A DNA stretch of 22,547 nucleotides, taken from a virus. How positions within the stretch are numbered: the first letter of the stretch is position 1; every line of letters starts with the position of its first letter. The position numbers and the translations under genes were made by a program. The notes under the pieces are model-generated. The model had not been told where the DNA came from. It made no database searches and worked only from the letters and a program-made list of their open reading frames with translations. Of this stretch, positions 11,329 through 20,235 are shown in pieces. The stretch covers positions 1 to 22,547 of the IMG/VR virus record IMGVR_UViG_3300021375_000175; one strand, given 5' to 3'.

Positions 11329-12216
11329 CTAGTTATCTAATAGTTCTTGAATTTTAGGTATTGCAAATTCCGTTGACCATTCTTGCTGTGCCTGTGGACT
11401 AAGATGATGTGTATAATTAGTACCGGGTTCTTCTTGTAATCCTTGTTCTTGCATACGTCTATGATCACCTTGTAATGCAAAGGAAATACCTGGATCTAGT
11501 AAATTCTCTTCTGGTACGAAATCCCACAAATAACCATCTATAGTTAATGTAGGTCGATTCTCAGGATCACTATTTGCTAAATTTGTTTGTGTTTGTTTAA
11601 ATGTAAATGTATTTGGGCAAAATAAAAACTTTACGTTGTTCTGTTGCATCTGGTGTACAGCACTTTGCATCATGTATATTTGCTTATGTGCTTCTAAATC
11701 ATGATCATACATATTAAGATACCATTTCCTAAATGCATAAAATTGAGATTCTGTAAAGTATTGATCTAACATCCACCAGTTATAACATGCTTCTTCATAT
11801 GTACAAGATAAATTATTTTCTAAAATACTTACAAGACTTTGGCTAGTAATTACCGGTGTGTCTTTAGGATATTCAGGATGTTGCTTTCTTGTAAAGTTAC
11901 CCTCAAGGGAACCATCACTTCCTTTTGTTTCTACATCATAGGATAATTGTGATAATCCTTTTTGTATGTCATACTCTTTTCCTGTATTATTCCAACAAAT
12001 TCTACAGGCTGTAGTCCAATTTACAATTATAAAATCTGCTTTTAGATGTTTTATAGCATAGTCAATTTGCAATCTTATACCAAAATTATCACAAGCAGGT
12101 CTGGCAATATTTTGATAATCCCAACCAAAATGTTTGGAAATGTAATACCCGTATTCTGTATCTAAGTTATTAGGGTCTCTTGAACTCCAACTACACCCAC
12201 ATACAACTAGTTTCAT
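11329..12216 (-). CDS. SGNH-like hydrolase with GCSW block I
   Basis: A 295-aa protein of the SGNH-like type seen in marine phages: block I VCGCSWSSRD (Ser9), a conserved NIARPACDNFGIRLQIDYAI region (block II), FIIVNWTTACR (block III position), and C-terminal THHLSPQAQQEW (His270/271). Compared with the usual GDS, Asp is replaced by Cys, yet the Ser is kept. It shares the NHLS/HHLS end with the protein at 3355-4041 but little else. Its ATG overlaps the nrdB stop as TAATG, so it is made with the ribonucleotide reductase. The substrate is unknown; the link to nrdAB may only be shared timing. Confidence 0.7.
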   Translation of the reverse strand: MKLVVCGCSWSSRDPNNLDTEYGYYISKHFGWDYQNIARPACDNFGIRLQIDYAIKHLKADFIIVNWTTACRICWNNTGKEYDIQKGLSQLSYDVETKGSDGSLEGNFTRKQHPEYPKDTPVITSQSLVSILENNLSCTYEEACYNWWMLDQYFTESQFYAFRKWYLNMYDHDLEAHKQIYMMQSAVHQMQQNNVKFLFCPNTFTFKQTQTNLANSDPENRPTLTIDGYLWDFVPEENLLDPGISFALQGDHRRMQEQGLQEEPGTNYTHHLSPQAQQEWSTEFAIPKIQELLDN

Positions 12217-13313
12217 TACAAACTTAGGCCTTTAAATGTATCTATAGATACATCTTGCTTTGTTCCGCCTATTACATAACTACTTATTTCTGTTTCTTGT
12301 GGTGCTACTTGTACACTACCTCCAGTGATCCATTGCTGGGTCCAAGGCAAAGGGTTAGAACCTGTGTTATATATCTTTTCTTGTCCTACGGCGTGCATTC
12401 TTTTACCAGCAATAAATTCTACATACTGACATAATAGTTCTGCATTTAATCCAATAATACTACCATCTTTAAATAAGTATTCCGCCCATGCTTTCTCTTG
12501 TTCTACAGCATCTACAAACATCTGTGTACACTCTGCATATGTTTCCTTTTGTATCTTTGCAAAGTCTTTATCATCTTGTGGTAAAAGTTTTAACATTGTC
12601 TGCGTACTTGCCAAATGAACATTTTCATCTCTAGCAATAAATTTAATAATCTTTGCATTACCTTCCATTCTTTTAAGTTCAGCAAATGCCCAACTACATG
12701 CAAAACTAACGTAAAAACGTACGCCTTCTAATATATTTACACTCATTAAACACATCCAGATTGCTTTTTTATGTTCGTATTCATCATACTTTTTACTACC
12801 TATGGCAAGTAAATCGTTCCAATGTATTAATTTATCGTAATTGGCTGTTATACTATCAGCACAATCACATATTTCTTTGATATCCAACATTTCATCAAAT
12901 ACTTTGCTAGGGTTCGGATAAACATTTCTTATAATATGTGTGTAACTTCTACTATGTATTGTTTCACTGAACGCCCAAGTTTCAATCCATGTTTCTAATT
13001 CAGGAAGACTCACTATAGGCAGAAAAGCAATATTAGGTGAACGACCCTGTACACTATCCAAAAGAATTTGTCTCTTTAGATTAGATGTAAAAATATGCTG
13101 TTCATGGTCTGTTAAATTCTTAAAGTCAGTGGCATCTTTAAGAATATCAACTTCTTCAGGCCTCCAAAAGAATCCTAACTGTTTGTCAGTAAACTTATCA
13201 AATTGTTTATATTTAAGTGTATCATATCTCTGCATTACTGGTCCACCACTTGGGTCTAGGAACATTTTTACTTTTGTATGGTCAACTCTATTTTTTGTAT
13301 CTAAAACTGTCAT
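12216..13313 (-). CDS. nrdB: Ribonucleoside-diphosphate reductase beta subunit (class Ia)
   Basis: A 365-aa protein that provides the diiron-tyrosyl radical for making deoxyribonucleotides. All ligands are present by comparison with E. coli: Asp86 (ILLDSVQGRSPN), Glu117 and His120 (AFSETIHSRSY), radical Tyr124, Glu196 (NILEGVRFY), Glu230 and His233 (ARDENVHLAS). FFWRPEEVDI near residue 48 is also typical. Length is normal. It partners with NrdA; the two genes overlap as TAATG, and the downstream SGNH gene starts the same way. Phages of this group use it to raise the dNTP supply during replication. Confidence 0.98.
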   Translation of the reverse strand: MTVLDTKNRVDHTKVKMFLDPSGGPVMQRYDTLKYKQFDKFTDKQLGFFWRPEEVDILKDATDFKNLTDHEQHIFTSNLKRQILLDSVQGRSPNIAFLPIVSLPELETWIETWAFSETIHSRSYTHIIRNVYPNPSKVFDEMLDIKEICDCADSITANYDKLIHWNDLLAIGSKKYDEYEHKKAIWMCLMSVNILEGVRFYVSFACSWAFAELKRMEGNAKIIKFIARDENVHLASTQTMLKLLPQDDKDFAKIQKETYAECTQMFVDAVEQEKAWAEYLFKDGSIIGLNAELLCQYVEFIAGKRMHAVGQEKIYNTGSNPLPWTQQWITGGSVQVAPQETEISSYVIGGTKQDVSIDTFKGLSL

Positions 13314-15601
13314 TATATTTTACAACTCTCGCAATCTTCATCGTCAATCATACCTGCTTCTAATTCAGGTAGATTGTCTTCTTTGTTAATATCTATTTCA
13401 CCTTGTCCGTCGTATGTGTTATTGTAGTATAACTGTTTGCCACCATATTTATAAAAATTAATGACATCAGTTAGTAGAACGCTCATTGGTACTTTTTCAT
13501 CTTCAAAGTGTTCTGGATTGTAAGATGTATTTACCGAAATACCCTGATCTATGTACTTCTGTAATACCGCCATAATTTTTAAATATCCTGCAGGAGACTT
13601 TTGTTCCCATAGTAAATCATATTTGTTTTTATAATATGGAAATCCAGGCACAACTTGTTTTAATACACCATGCTTACTTTGTTTAATACTGATATAACTT
13701 CTTGGTGCCTCTATACCATTTGTACTATTACTAATTTGTGCAGATGTTTCAGCAGGCATTAATGCCATTAATGTGCTATTTCTAATACCATGTTCTTTTA
13801 ATTCCTTTCGTAATCCTGACCAGTCTAAACGTTCTTTGTGTTTAACTAATTCGTCTACATCTTTTTTATATGTTTGATTAGGTGTAATACCATGACCATA
13901 TTTAGTTTCCATATTTTTAGGACATGCACCTTTTTCTTTTGCTAGATCGTTACTTGCTTTAATTAAATAATAACTCCATGCTTCTGCCCATTTATCTACT
14001 AAGTTTAAGTCTGGTTCTTGATATGTACTATTATTTTTGGCTAACCAATATGCAAAATTAATAATACCTATACCTAAAGGACGTCTATTCATAGTACTTA
14101 ATTCTGCCGCTACAACAGGATACTCTTGATAGTCTAATAGTTCATCTAATGCTCTTACACTTAGATCACATACCTTTTCAAGATCTGTTGTGTCTTTTAG
14201 TACACCCCAATTGATTGCACTTAAAGTACATAGACTAATTTCACCGTCAGGGTCATTTATATCATTTAATGGTTTTGTTGGTAAATCAATTTCGCAACAT
14301 AAATTACTTTGTTTTATAGGGGCAACATCTTCCATAAATGCACCATGTGTATTAGCATGATCAACGTTCATCAAGTAAATTCTACCTGTGTCTTTACGTT
14401 CTGTCATAAATGCAGTAAATAATTCTTGTGCAGGTATAGACTTTTTCTTTATACTTGTCATACGTTCTGCTTTCTCATAAAGTTCTTGAAATTTGTCCTG
14501 ATCATTAAAAAAGGAATCATATAGTTCTGGAACTTCGTGAGGACTAAACAATGTAATATTTCCTCCAGTTAAAAGCCTTTCATACATTAGTTTATTAAAC
14601 TGTACGCCATAGTCCATATGACGTACTCTGTTGTCCTCTGTACCCTTGTTATTCTTAAGTACTAATAAGTCCTCAATTTCTAAATGCCAAATAGGATAGT
14701 ATAGTGTGGCCGCTCCGCCTCTTACGCCACCTTGACTACAACTTTTTACAGCACTTTGAAATAGTTTGTAGAAGGGGATAACACCCGTGTGAGTTGCATC
14801 TCCACTCCTAATCTTAGAACCTACTGCTCTAATACTTCCGCCACCTATACCGATACCTGCTTTTTGACTTACATACTTAACTACAGCACTAGACGTTGCA
14901 TTAATACTATCTAAACTATCACCGGTTTCTATAAGTACACAACTACTAAACTGTCTTTGTGGGGTACGAACACCTGCCATAACTGGTGTAGGCAAAGAAA
15001 TTTTAAAAGTACTAATACAATCGTAGTATGACTTGATATACGACATTCTACTTTCTGCAGGATACTTTGCAAACAATGTTGCCGCAATCATCATATATGC
15101 AACTTGTGGAGTTTCAAAAATTTGTCCTGTTGATCTATTTTGTACCAGATACTTGCCACGGAATTGTTCCATAGCCGCATAAGTTAAAACTTCGTCTCTT
15201 TCATGTTTAATATGAGAATTAAGTTCGTCTATTTCCGCTTTAGTAAAAAGTTCTGTAAATTGAGAGTCATAAAAACCTGCATCTATATTTTCTTGTATGA
15301 TATCACAGAGGCAAGGAGGTTCAAATGTATTGTATACTTGCTTACGCAAATGATAGTTAATAAGTCGTCCAGCAACATATTGGTAATTAGGAGAATCTTC
15401 GCTTATTAAATCTGCGGCACTCTTAATTAGAGTTTCTTGAATGTCTTCTGTTGCTATTGAATCGAAAAATTGTATTTTAGAATTAATTTCTACTTCACTT
15501 GCACTTACACCTGCGATACCTTCACAAGCATACATAACAACTTTGTGTAATTTTTCTACGTTAAGATCTTCTAGTGTGCCGTCTCTCTTCTTTACCTGCA
15601 T
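13313..15601 (-). CDS. nrdA: Ribonucleoside-diphosphate reductase alpha subunit (class Ia)
   Basis: A 762-aa protein, the same length as E. coli NrdA. Residues 1-90 are an ATP-cone (MQVKKRDGTLEDLNVEKLHK). Active-site residues match: Cys221 (FSSCVLIETGDS), Asn433, Cys435 and Glu437 (SNLCCEIDLP), Cys458 (SLCTLSAINWG); Tyr-Tyr-Asn-Asn-Thr near the C-terminus fits the radical-transfer tyrosines. The tail ends DCESCKI, a CX2C pair where E. coli has CX4C. ATG 15601 has AAGGA 11 bases upstream, with a late box and a weaker sigma70-like promoter before it. No intein or intron is seen; the frame is continuous. Confidence 0.98.
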   Translation of the reverse strand: MQVKKRDGTLEDLNVEKLHKVVMYACEGIAGVSASEVEINSKIQFFDSIATEDIQETLIKSAADLISEDSPNYQYVAGRLINYHLRKQVYNTFEPPCLCDIIQENIDAGFYDSQFTELFTKAEIDELNSHIKHERDEVLTYAAMEQFRGKYLVQNRSTGQIFETPQVAYMMIAATLFAKYPAESRMSYIKSYYDCISTFKISLPTPVMAGVRTPQRQFSSCVLIETGDSLDSINATSSAVVKYVSQKAGIGIGGGSIRAVGSKIRSGDATHTGVIPFYKLFQSAVKSCSQGGVRGGAATLYYPIWHLEIEDLLVLKNNKGTEDNRVRHMDYGVQFNKLMYERLLTGGNITLFSPHEVPELYDSFFNDQDKFQELYEKAERMTSIKKKSIPAQELFTAFMTERKDTGRIYLMNVDHANTHGAFMEDVAPIKQSNLCCEIDLPTKPLNDINDPDGEISLCTLSAINWGVLKDTTDLEKVCDLSVRALDELLDYQEYPVVAAELSTMNRRPLGIGIINFAYWLAKNNSTYQEPDLNLVDKWAEAWSYYLIKASNDLAKEKGACPKNMETKYGHGITPNQTYKKDVDELVKHKERLDWSGLRKELKEHGIRNSTLMALMPAETSAQISNSTNGIEAPRSYISIKQSKHGVLKQVVPGFPYYKNKYDLLWEQKSPAGYLKIMAVLQKYIDQGISVNTSYNPEHFEDEKVPMSVLLTDVINFYKYGGKQLYYNNTYDGQGEIDINKEDNLPELEAGMIDDEDCESCKI

Positions 15602-15640
15602 GTGTATCTGTGTCCTTAAAAACTATTTTTCCAACAAACA

Positions 15641-15648
15641 TATTTATC
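15641..15648 (-). promoter_or_regulatory. T4-like late promoter box (GATAAATA) upstream of nrdA
   Basis: GATAAATATG on the minus strand, 39 bases upstream of the nrdA start. Confidence 0.5.
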
Positions 15649-15656
15649 CTTATTTT

Positions 15657-15684
15657 ATTGTAACATAAAACATTATAAAATCAA
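15657..15684 (-). promoter_or_regulatory. Possible sigma70-type promoter upstream of nrdA
   Basis: TTGATT (15679-15684) and TACAAT (15657-15662) with 16 bases between, on the minus strand; matches 4/6 and 5/6 to consensus. The -35 overlaps the end of the 143-aa gene. Early transcription of nrdA would suit its role, but AT-rich DNA gives such matches by chance. Confidence 0.35.
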
Positions 15685-16112
15685 GATATAATTTGTTCTT
15701 TTTGTATATTATGTATTTGGAATACTGTAGCATTCTCTTGGACAAAGTCCCAAGTATCTACTTTATTAGGCAAAAAATTATAAACTAAATTATTATGTAA
15801 TATTACTAATCCAGAATTGCCTGTTATGTTATTACTTATCACTGGATAAATTATTTCATCATTATTTAAGAAACCTTTATAAACCAATGTAGAAGCCAAT
15901 ACTAACGTGATTCCACTTTGGCAAAAATATCCTTCATTTACAATTTCGAATGGAGTTGGCCAACTACTAGGAGTATAATAATCTAAGTATCTTGATTTGA
16001 CATCTATACTAGAGAAATCCTCCAAGACTTCCTCAATGTTAGAGTGATTTTTATTTCTTAAATCTCTCCAAGTCGACAGTCTTTGCTCCGGTGTTTGTAT
16101 ATTGACAAACAT
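15681..16112 (-). CDS. 143-aa protein downstream of the fibre gene, function unknown
   Basis: I take ATG 16112 as the start (a TTG directly before it is also possible); the gap to the stop of the 900-aa gene is 7 bases. The product starts MFVNIQTPEQRLSTWRDLRN. The middle has strand-like hydrophobic segments (SGITLVLASTLVYKGFL, NSGLVILHNNLVYNFL). There is no signal peptide or membrane helix. Phage genes directly after a fibre gene often encode fibre chaperones or adaptors, so that is one candidate role, unsupported by motif. Confidence 0.75.
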   Translation of the reverse strand: MFVNIQTPEQRLSTWRDLRNKNHSNIEEVLEDFSSIDVKSRYLDYYTPSSWPTPFEIVNEGYFCQSGITLVLASTLVYKGFLNNDEIIYPVISNNITGNSGLVILHNNLVYNFLPNKVDTWDFVQENATVFQIHNIQKEQIIS

Positions 16113-16119
16113 CAATTAA

Positions 16120-18822
16120 TTATGAGGACCAACGACTTATTAAATACTTCATGGTAAGTTGTTTACCAGTTGTATTAACAGCCGAAATTTCTATATCAGT
16201 TCCGTTTCTCACAGATGTAAATTGTACATCTCCGCTTAATATATGAGCAACATCAGTAGCCATATCTTGCATAAGTACTTCTGATGCAGTAGGATTAGAT
16301 TGTGTGTTTCCAAACGAGTTTAAAAGCATTTGTCCTACTCTTCTATAGTTTCCATCTGTTGTTCCATCATATACACATGTATAATTAAGTATAAAACTGT
16401 CATAACTTGAGGAATCAATTGTAACTGCTAATTGTGAGGAACCACTATTTGAAATAGTAGCAGAGTTCAAAGAATCAAATGTAGTAATTTTACTACCGCC
16501 GCCTGCTGTTTCGGAGGTTAATAATTGAATATTTGTTTCTAAGTTTAGAAGTCCTTTAATATCAGGATTTGCTGTTGCAAAGTATAGTCCGTTTACAATA
16601 TAATTAAAGTTTTGTGCTTCTTCCCTAGTTTTAAATTTAATAAATTGCTGATCATCAGTATCAGTTAAATCTAAATTGTAAGTTCCTAAGTTGTTAATAG
16701 ATGTTGAACTAAATTTATCGTTTACTAAAACACTTGTAAATAAATCTATATCCTTACTATCAAGTATATTATTAAACCATCTTTCTAATTTTGCTTTTAC
16801 AGTATTATTTGTTCTAGTTTTAGCACCTCTTGTTAAACCTAATGTATTAAGTGTGCCAGTAGAATCTTCATGTAATGTAAATTCAACACCAGGTCCATTT
16901 GCTGATCCAACTGAATCATTAGATGCTTTTGTACTAATATAAATTTTGTTAGTAAATCCAGGTATTAATGCAATGTTAGGAAATTCTGAACTATTTTGTA
17001 CTGTTGCTATTGCTTCTGTAATAGAAGTATTTCCTGATAAATTTAAACTTAAAACTGGAGTATGATGTATTTTTGTTATGCCACTTAGTACTGTATCAGC
17101 AGTTCCAGAAACATTTGCAGTAACCGGATTAGTAGAAGCAATAAAATATGTACTTTCTGAAACACCATTTAATACTGTTTTTTCTGCATTACTAACTTGT
17201 GAAGCAGACGTTGATGCCTTTAGTTCTACATTAGAACCAATTGGTAATCCATGAGATTCACTAATAATCTGTACGTTAGCACCATTACTAGTAGAACCAT
17301 AATTAATATAATCTAGGCCTGCAACAACTGGATTACTTACAGTACCATCTACAACTGTAAATCCTGTTGAAGAAACAGACGTAACTTGATATGTTGCGTT
17401 ACTGAATTGGGAAACATTAGCACCTATAAATTTTACATAGTCACCATTAGTAACACCTGCTACATCTCCTGTCAATGTAACAACATTACTTGATGCCGCT
17501 GAAGCAGTAACTGGTCTAGCAGTATACCAAACATTACCGGTTGGTAATGATACTTCCATAGTATTTGTTTGTACATTAGTTACAGGTAAAGTTTTACCAT
17601 GTATCCAACTAGGACCAAAGTCTGCATTACTGGAATCAGTTGTTGCTTTTTCAACAAAAATGTAATCGTTTGTAGAAGCATTACTATATAATGCACTTGT
17701 ACCAGTTGATATAGTTACCGTTGAACCACTTGCTGATAAGGCGACTGGCGAAATACTTTTATTAGAATTATTACTTACTAATAAATTTCCTAATGTTAAA
17801 TTTGTAGGATTAGATATAGTGGTACCGTCTTCGTAAATTGCTAAATGTTTAAATTCTAATCCTATAAGTCCTGTTCCAGTTGTTTCATTTACTCTTACTA
17901 AGGAATTAGATATTTGTCTATATTCAGGTATACTTTCTTGTGCATTAAAACTTTGAGTACTTGTTCCTGCAAATACTGTAGTTGTATTAGATATAGATTG
18001 CTTAACAGCAGAATTACCGTAATATGTGACTGATATTTCATCTGTCGATAAAGGTGCAACTCTATATGCTAATGTATGAGTATTAGAGCCTAATGTAGAA
18101 GTACTTAAACTATAATCTGTATCAGCAGATGGTAAAGCACTGGTATTATCACCAGTTAATTTTACTGTATTTTTTAGTACCGTAACATCTGTAGACTTAA
18201 AGTTTTCATTTGTTAAAATATTTTTAATATTATTTGGTGTAAATGTAATTAATTTACTAGTCGTTAATGTTTGTGCTGAAGATAAAACTACATCTAATTG
18301 GCTTGCATTGCTACCATTTGCTGATGTACTAACAACAGAAACTGTTCCAGTTACGTCATCACCTGACAATACATCACCAGTACTTATAAATGTGTTACTA
18401 GATCCTACTGTAACTGTTGTACTATTTGTTACATTTGTAACTGGAAAAGCAGTAGGACTATTGTAAATATTTGGATTAAATACTGTTTGACCACTTCCAC
18501 TAAATGTTTCTGTAGTAATACCCCAAGAACTTGAGGTGGTAACACCATCATAAGTTCCTATAGGAAATCTTTTATGTGGTACAGTAAAATGTATAATTCT
18601 TGTATTAGATATACTTACAGAATGTGCTAATGCACTTGTGGTAGTTTCTGCTACACTAATATTAGATGTAGAACTAAGTTCACCACCGATATATAATTGT
18701 TTGCTATCAGTTGCAAAACCAAATTCTCCAGACCTTAACGGTTGAGGTAGATCTTGTTTCAAACCTCTACGTTGCTGAATCCTAGAAATTATTACATTAT
18801 CGTTTGTTGTTACTGTTGCCAT
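16120..18822 (-). CDS. Fibre-like virion structural protein, 900 aa
   Basis: ATG 18822 has AGGAG about 10 bases upstream and a late box at 18848-18855. Residues 11-50 (IISRIQQRRGLKQDLPQPLR, then SGEFGFATDSKQLYIGGEL) match the N-terminal anchoring domain found in marine T4-like phage tail proteins and in major tropism determinants. The rest, about 100-780, is Ser/Thr/Asn/Val-rich beta structure with repeated turns such as SNVVTLTGDVAGVTNGDYV and STVTISTGTSALYSN, as in Ig-like or beta-helical fibre shafts. Residues about 780-900 form a distinct end that could be the receptor-binding head. It is the best candidate here for host recognition. No coiled coil or endosialidase-type cleavage motif is seen. 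Confidence 0.85.
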   Translation of the reverse strand: MATVTTNDNVIISRIQQRRGLKQDLPQPLRSGEFGFATDSKQLYIGGELSSTSNISVAETTTSALAHSVSISNTRIIHFTVPHKRFPIGTYDGVTTSSSWGITTETFSGSGQTVFNPNIYNSPTAFPVTNVTNSTTVTVGSSNTFISTGDVLSGDDVTGTVSVVSTSANGSNASQLDVVLSSAQTLTTSKLITFTPNNIKNILTNENFKSTDVTVLKNTVKLTGDNTSALPSADTDYSLSTSTLGSNTHTLAYRVAPLSTDEISVTYYGNSAVKQSISNTTTVFAGTSTQSFNAQESIPEYRQISNSLVRVNETTGTGLIGLEFKHLAIYEDGTTISNPTNLTLGNLLVSNNSNKSISPVALSASGSTVTISTGTSALYSNASTNDYIFVEKATTDSSNADFGPSWIHGKTLPVTNVQTNTMEVSLPTGNVWYTARPVTASAASSNVVTLTGDVAGVTNGDYVKFIGANVSQFSNATYQVTSVSSTGFTVVDGTVSNPVVAGLDYINYGSTSNGANVQIISESHGLPIGSNVELKASTSASQVSNAEKTVLNGVSESTYFIASTNPVTANVSGTADTVLSGITKIHHTPVLSLNLSGNTSITEAIATVQNSSEFPNIALIPGFTNKIYISTKASNDSVGSANGPGVEFTLHEDSTGTLNTLGLTRGAKTRTNNTVKAKLERWFNNILDSKDIDLFTSVLVNDKFSSTSINNLGTYNLDLTDTDDQQFIKFKTREEAQNFNYIVNGLYFATANPDIKGLLNLETNIQLLTSETAGGGSKITTFDSLNSATISNSGSSQLAVTIDSSSYDSFILNYTCVYDGTTDGNYRRVGQMLLNSFGNTQSNPTASEVLMQDMATDVAHILSGDVQFTSVRNGTDIEISAVNTTGKQLTMKYLISRWSS

Positions 18823-18847
18823 ACTATTAAGTCTCCTAACTTACTAG

Positions 18848-18855
18848 TATTTATC
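18848..18855 (-). promoter_or_regulatory. T4-like late promoter box (GATAAATA)
   Basis: GATAAATACTAG on the minus strand, 25 bases upstream of ATG 18822; drives the fibre-like gene, as expected for a virion protein. Confidence 0.65.
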
Positions 18856-18863
18856 ATCTTTTA

Positions 18864-19538
18864 CTAATGTTTGTTATAATAGTCTGCAAGTCTATCAGAC
18901 CATTTATCACAGTATGTGTCGAACTCTCCGTCTTTAATTGTATATTCTTTAAACTTACTATCACGATCAACCATTAAGATTACAACTTTTCGTATATTTG
19001 TTCCCATCATTTCATTATGAGCCAATGCATAAGCACAACCTTGCATAAAGTAGTCTTCAATCCACTCACGTTTTTTGATCTTTTTTGCAGTTTTGAAATC
19101 TATAATTGCTTCTTCACCTTCATACATACCGATTGCATCTGATGTTCCTGCATAAAGTCCTTCTGCAATTAATCCAACTTCTACACCCCATAATTCATCT
19201 ACTTTAGCAAGTCCATTGTTAATCATTTCTTCTGTCATGGACTTAGCCATAATGCTTATAAAGTTATTACCTTTAATTTCGTATTCTTCATTCAGTATGA
19301 ATTTTTCTAAGGCATTATGTACTTTAGTACCTAGACCTGCACTTTCTCTGCTGATACGATTTGCTTCTTCATCACCTACCCTCTTACGCCAGGCTATAAG
19401 GGCAGTTTTATCTCCGGTATCTGAAAGGACTGTGGTTACACTAGGAACAGGTTTACCTGAATCACCAACGTATTGTCTTTGTCCGTTTTTTTGAGTCTCT
19501 CTTCGTAAGGTTGGGTAGTCGTATTTGTTCTTTAACAT
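18864..19538 (-). CDS. PD-(D/E)XK family exonuclease
   Basis: A 224-aa protein with RecB/Cas4-type nuclease motifs: His74 in GTKVHNALEKF, Asp134 in AGTSDAIG, Asp147 and Lys149 in IIDFKTAKK, and a QxxxY-like segment (MQGCAYALA, Gln166). This order is typical of phage exonucleases that trim double-stranded DNA ends in recombination or replication. No Fe-S cysteine set is seen, unlike Cas4. ATG 19538 has no strong Shine-Dalgarno. It lies between late structural-type genes with 41 bases to the next one, so its timing is uncertain. Confidence 0.85.
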   Translation of the reverse strand: MLKNKYDYPTLRRETQKNGQRQYVGDSGKPVPSVTTVLSDTGDKTALIAWRKRVGDEEANRISRESAGLGTKVHNALEKFILNEEYEIKGNNFISIMAKSMTEEMINNGLAKVDELWGVEVGLIAEGLYAGTSDAIGMYEGEEAIIDFKTAKKIKKREWIEDYFMQGCAYALAHNEMMGTNIRKVVILMVDRDSKFKEYTIKDGEFDTYCDKWSDRLADYYNKH

Positions 19539-19570
19539 TAAATTTAAAAATTATTTTATATACTATGTAC

Positions 19571-19891
19571 TTACCAGGATATGTTCCAGGTTATAGTATT
19601 ATTTGAGCTAGAATTAGTTAAAATGGATACCCCGTAACCTAAGTTTACAAAATATTCTTTAACATAATTTATTTGATCTAATTTTGTTGGATTTGTTGTA
19701 ATAGAGTTATGTACATTGTAATATACATTACTATCAGTCATTGTTGTTCCAGATGTAATATTTGCATAAAGTACACCAGCATCAACATTTGCAAGGACAA
19801 CATTTTCTATTGCTCTAATTTCGCCATGAATAACACTATTGTTTCTAGTATTAGTTCTTGCTTGTGTGGCATTTACAAAAATATTAGCCAT
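19571..19891 (-). CDS. 106-aa Asn/Thr-rich protein, probably virion-associated
   Basis: ATG 19891 overlaps the preceding stop as TAATG and has GGAG 5 bases upstream. The sequence (ATQARTNTRNNSVIHGEIRA, then GTTMTDSNVYYNVHNSIT) alternates helix and beta segments and ends with a Trp-rich strand (NNTITWNISW). Similar short proteins occur, as I recall, in marine myoviruses among structural genes. No enzyme motif is seen; a structural role is inference. Confidence 0.75.
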   Translation of the reverse strand: MANIFVNATQARTNTRNNSVIHGEIRAIENVVLANVDAGVLYANITSGTTMTDSNVYYNVHNSITTNPTKLDQINYVKEYFVNLGYGVSILTNSSSNNTITWNISW

Positions 19892-20232
19892 TATAACTCC
19901 GCTTTAATATCACTTAATGCCTGGTCACCTGCCATAGCACTTACATCTACTTCTTCTTCATCTTCTGAATCGTTTTTATCTAAATCAGCAAGTTCATCTT
20001 TAGGTATAATTTTTTCTGAATCTTGACTACTTGCATATCCTGACTTTTCTACTGCTTGGATGATTTCTTCTATCGAAGCAACAAAGCCTTGATCTTTTAG
20101 TTTATTTTGGAATTTTTCTGTAGATATCTTTTTAATGTCTTTAGACATTGCCATAGCCATAAGATCTTGTACTGCTAATAGTAATTCGTTTTCGTAAGAT
20201 TCTTGTACGTTTACTACCTCAGTAATAAGCAT
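19891..20232 (-). CDS. 113-aa acidic protein, function unknown
   Basis: ATG 20232 follows the stop of the 443-aa gene after 3 bases (TAAGCAATG), with AGAGG 8 bases upstream. Residues 1-68 are helical (NELLLAVQDLMAMAMSKDI, EIIQAVEKSGYASSQ); residues 70-100 are an acidic linker (DLDKNDSEDEEEVDVSAM). The acidic tail resembles that of the gene upstream, and the coupling suggests they act together. No family recognised. Confidence 0.8.
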   Translation of the reverse strand: MLITEVVNVQESYENELLLAVQDLMAMAMSKDIKKISTEKFQNKLKDQGFVASIEEIIQAVEKSGYASSQDSEKIIPKDELADLDKNDSEDEEEVDVSAMAGDQALSDIKAEL

Positions 20233-20235
20233 TGC

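Noticed and set aside
15650-15680. AT-only inverted repeat (ATTTTAT/ATAAAAT) after the 143-aa gene
   Set aside because: A long loop and a stem with no G-C pairs make a terminator unlikely; it overlaps a possible promoter.
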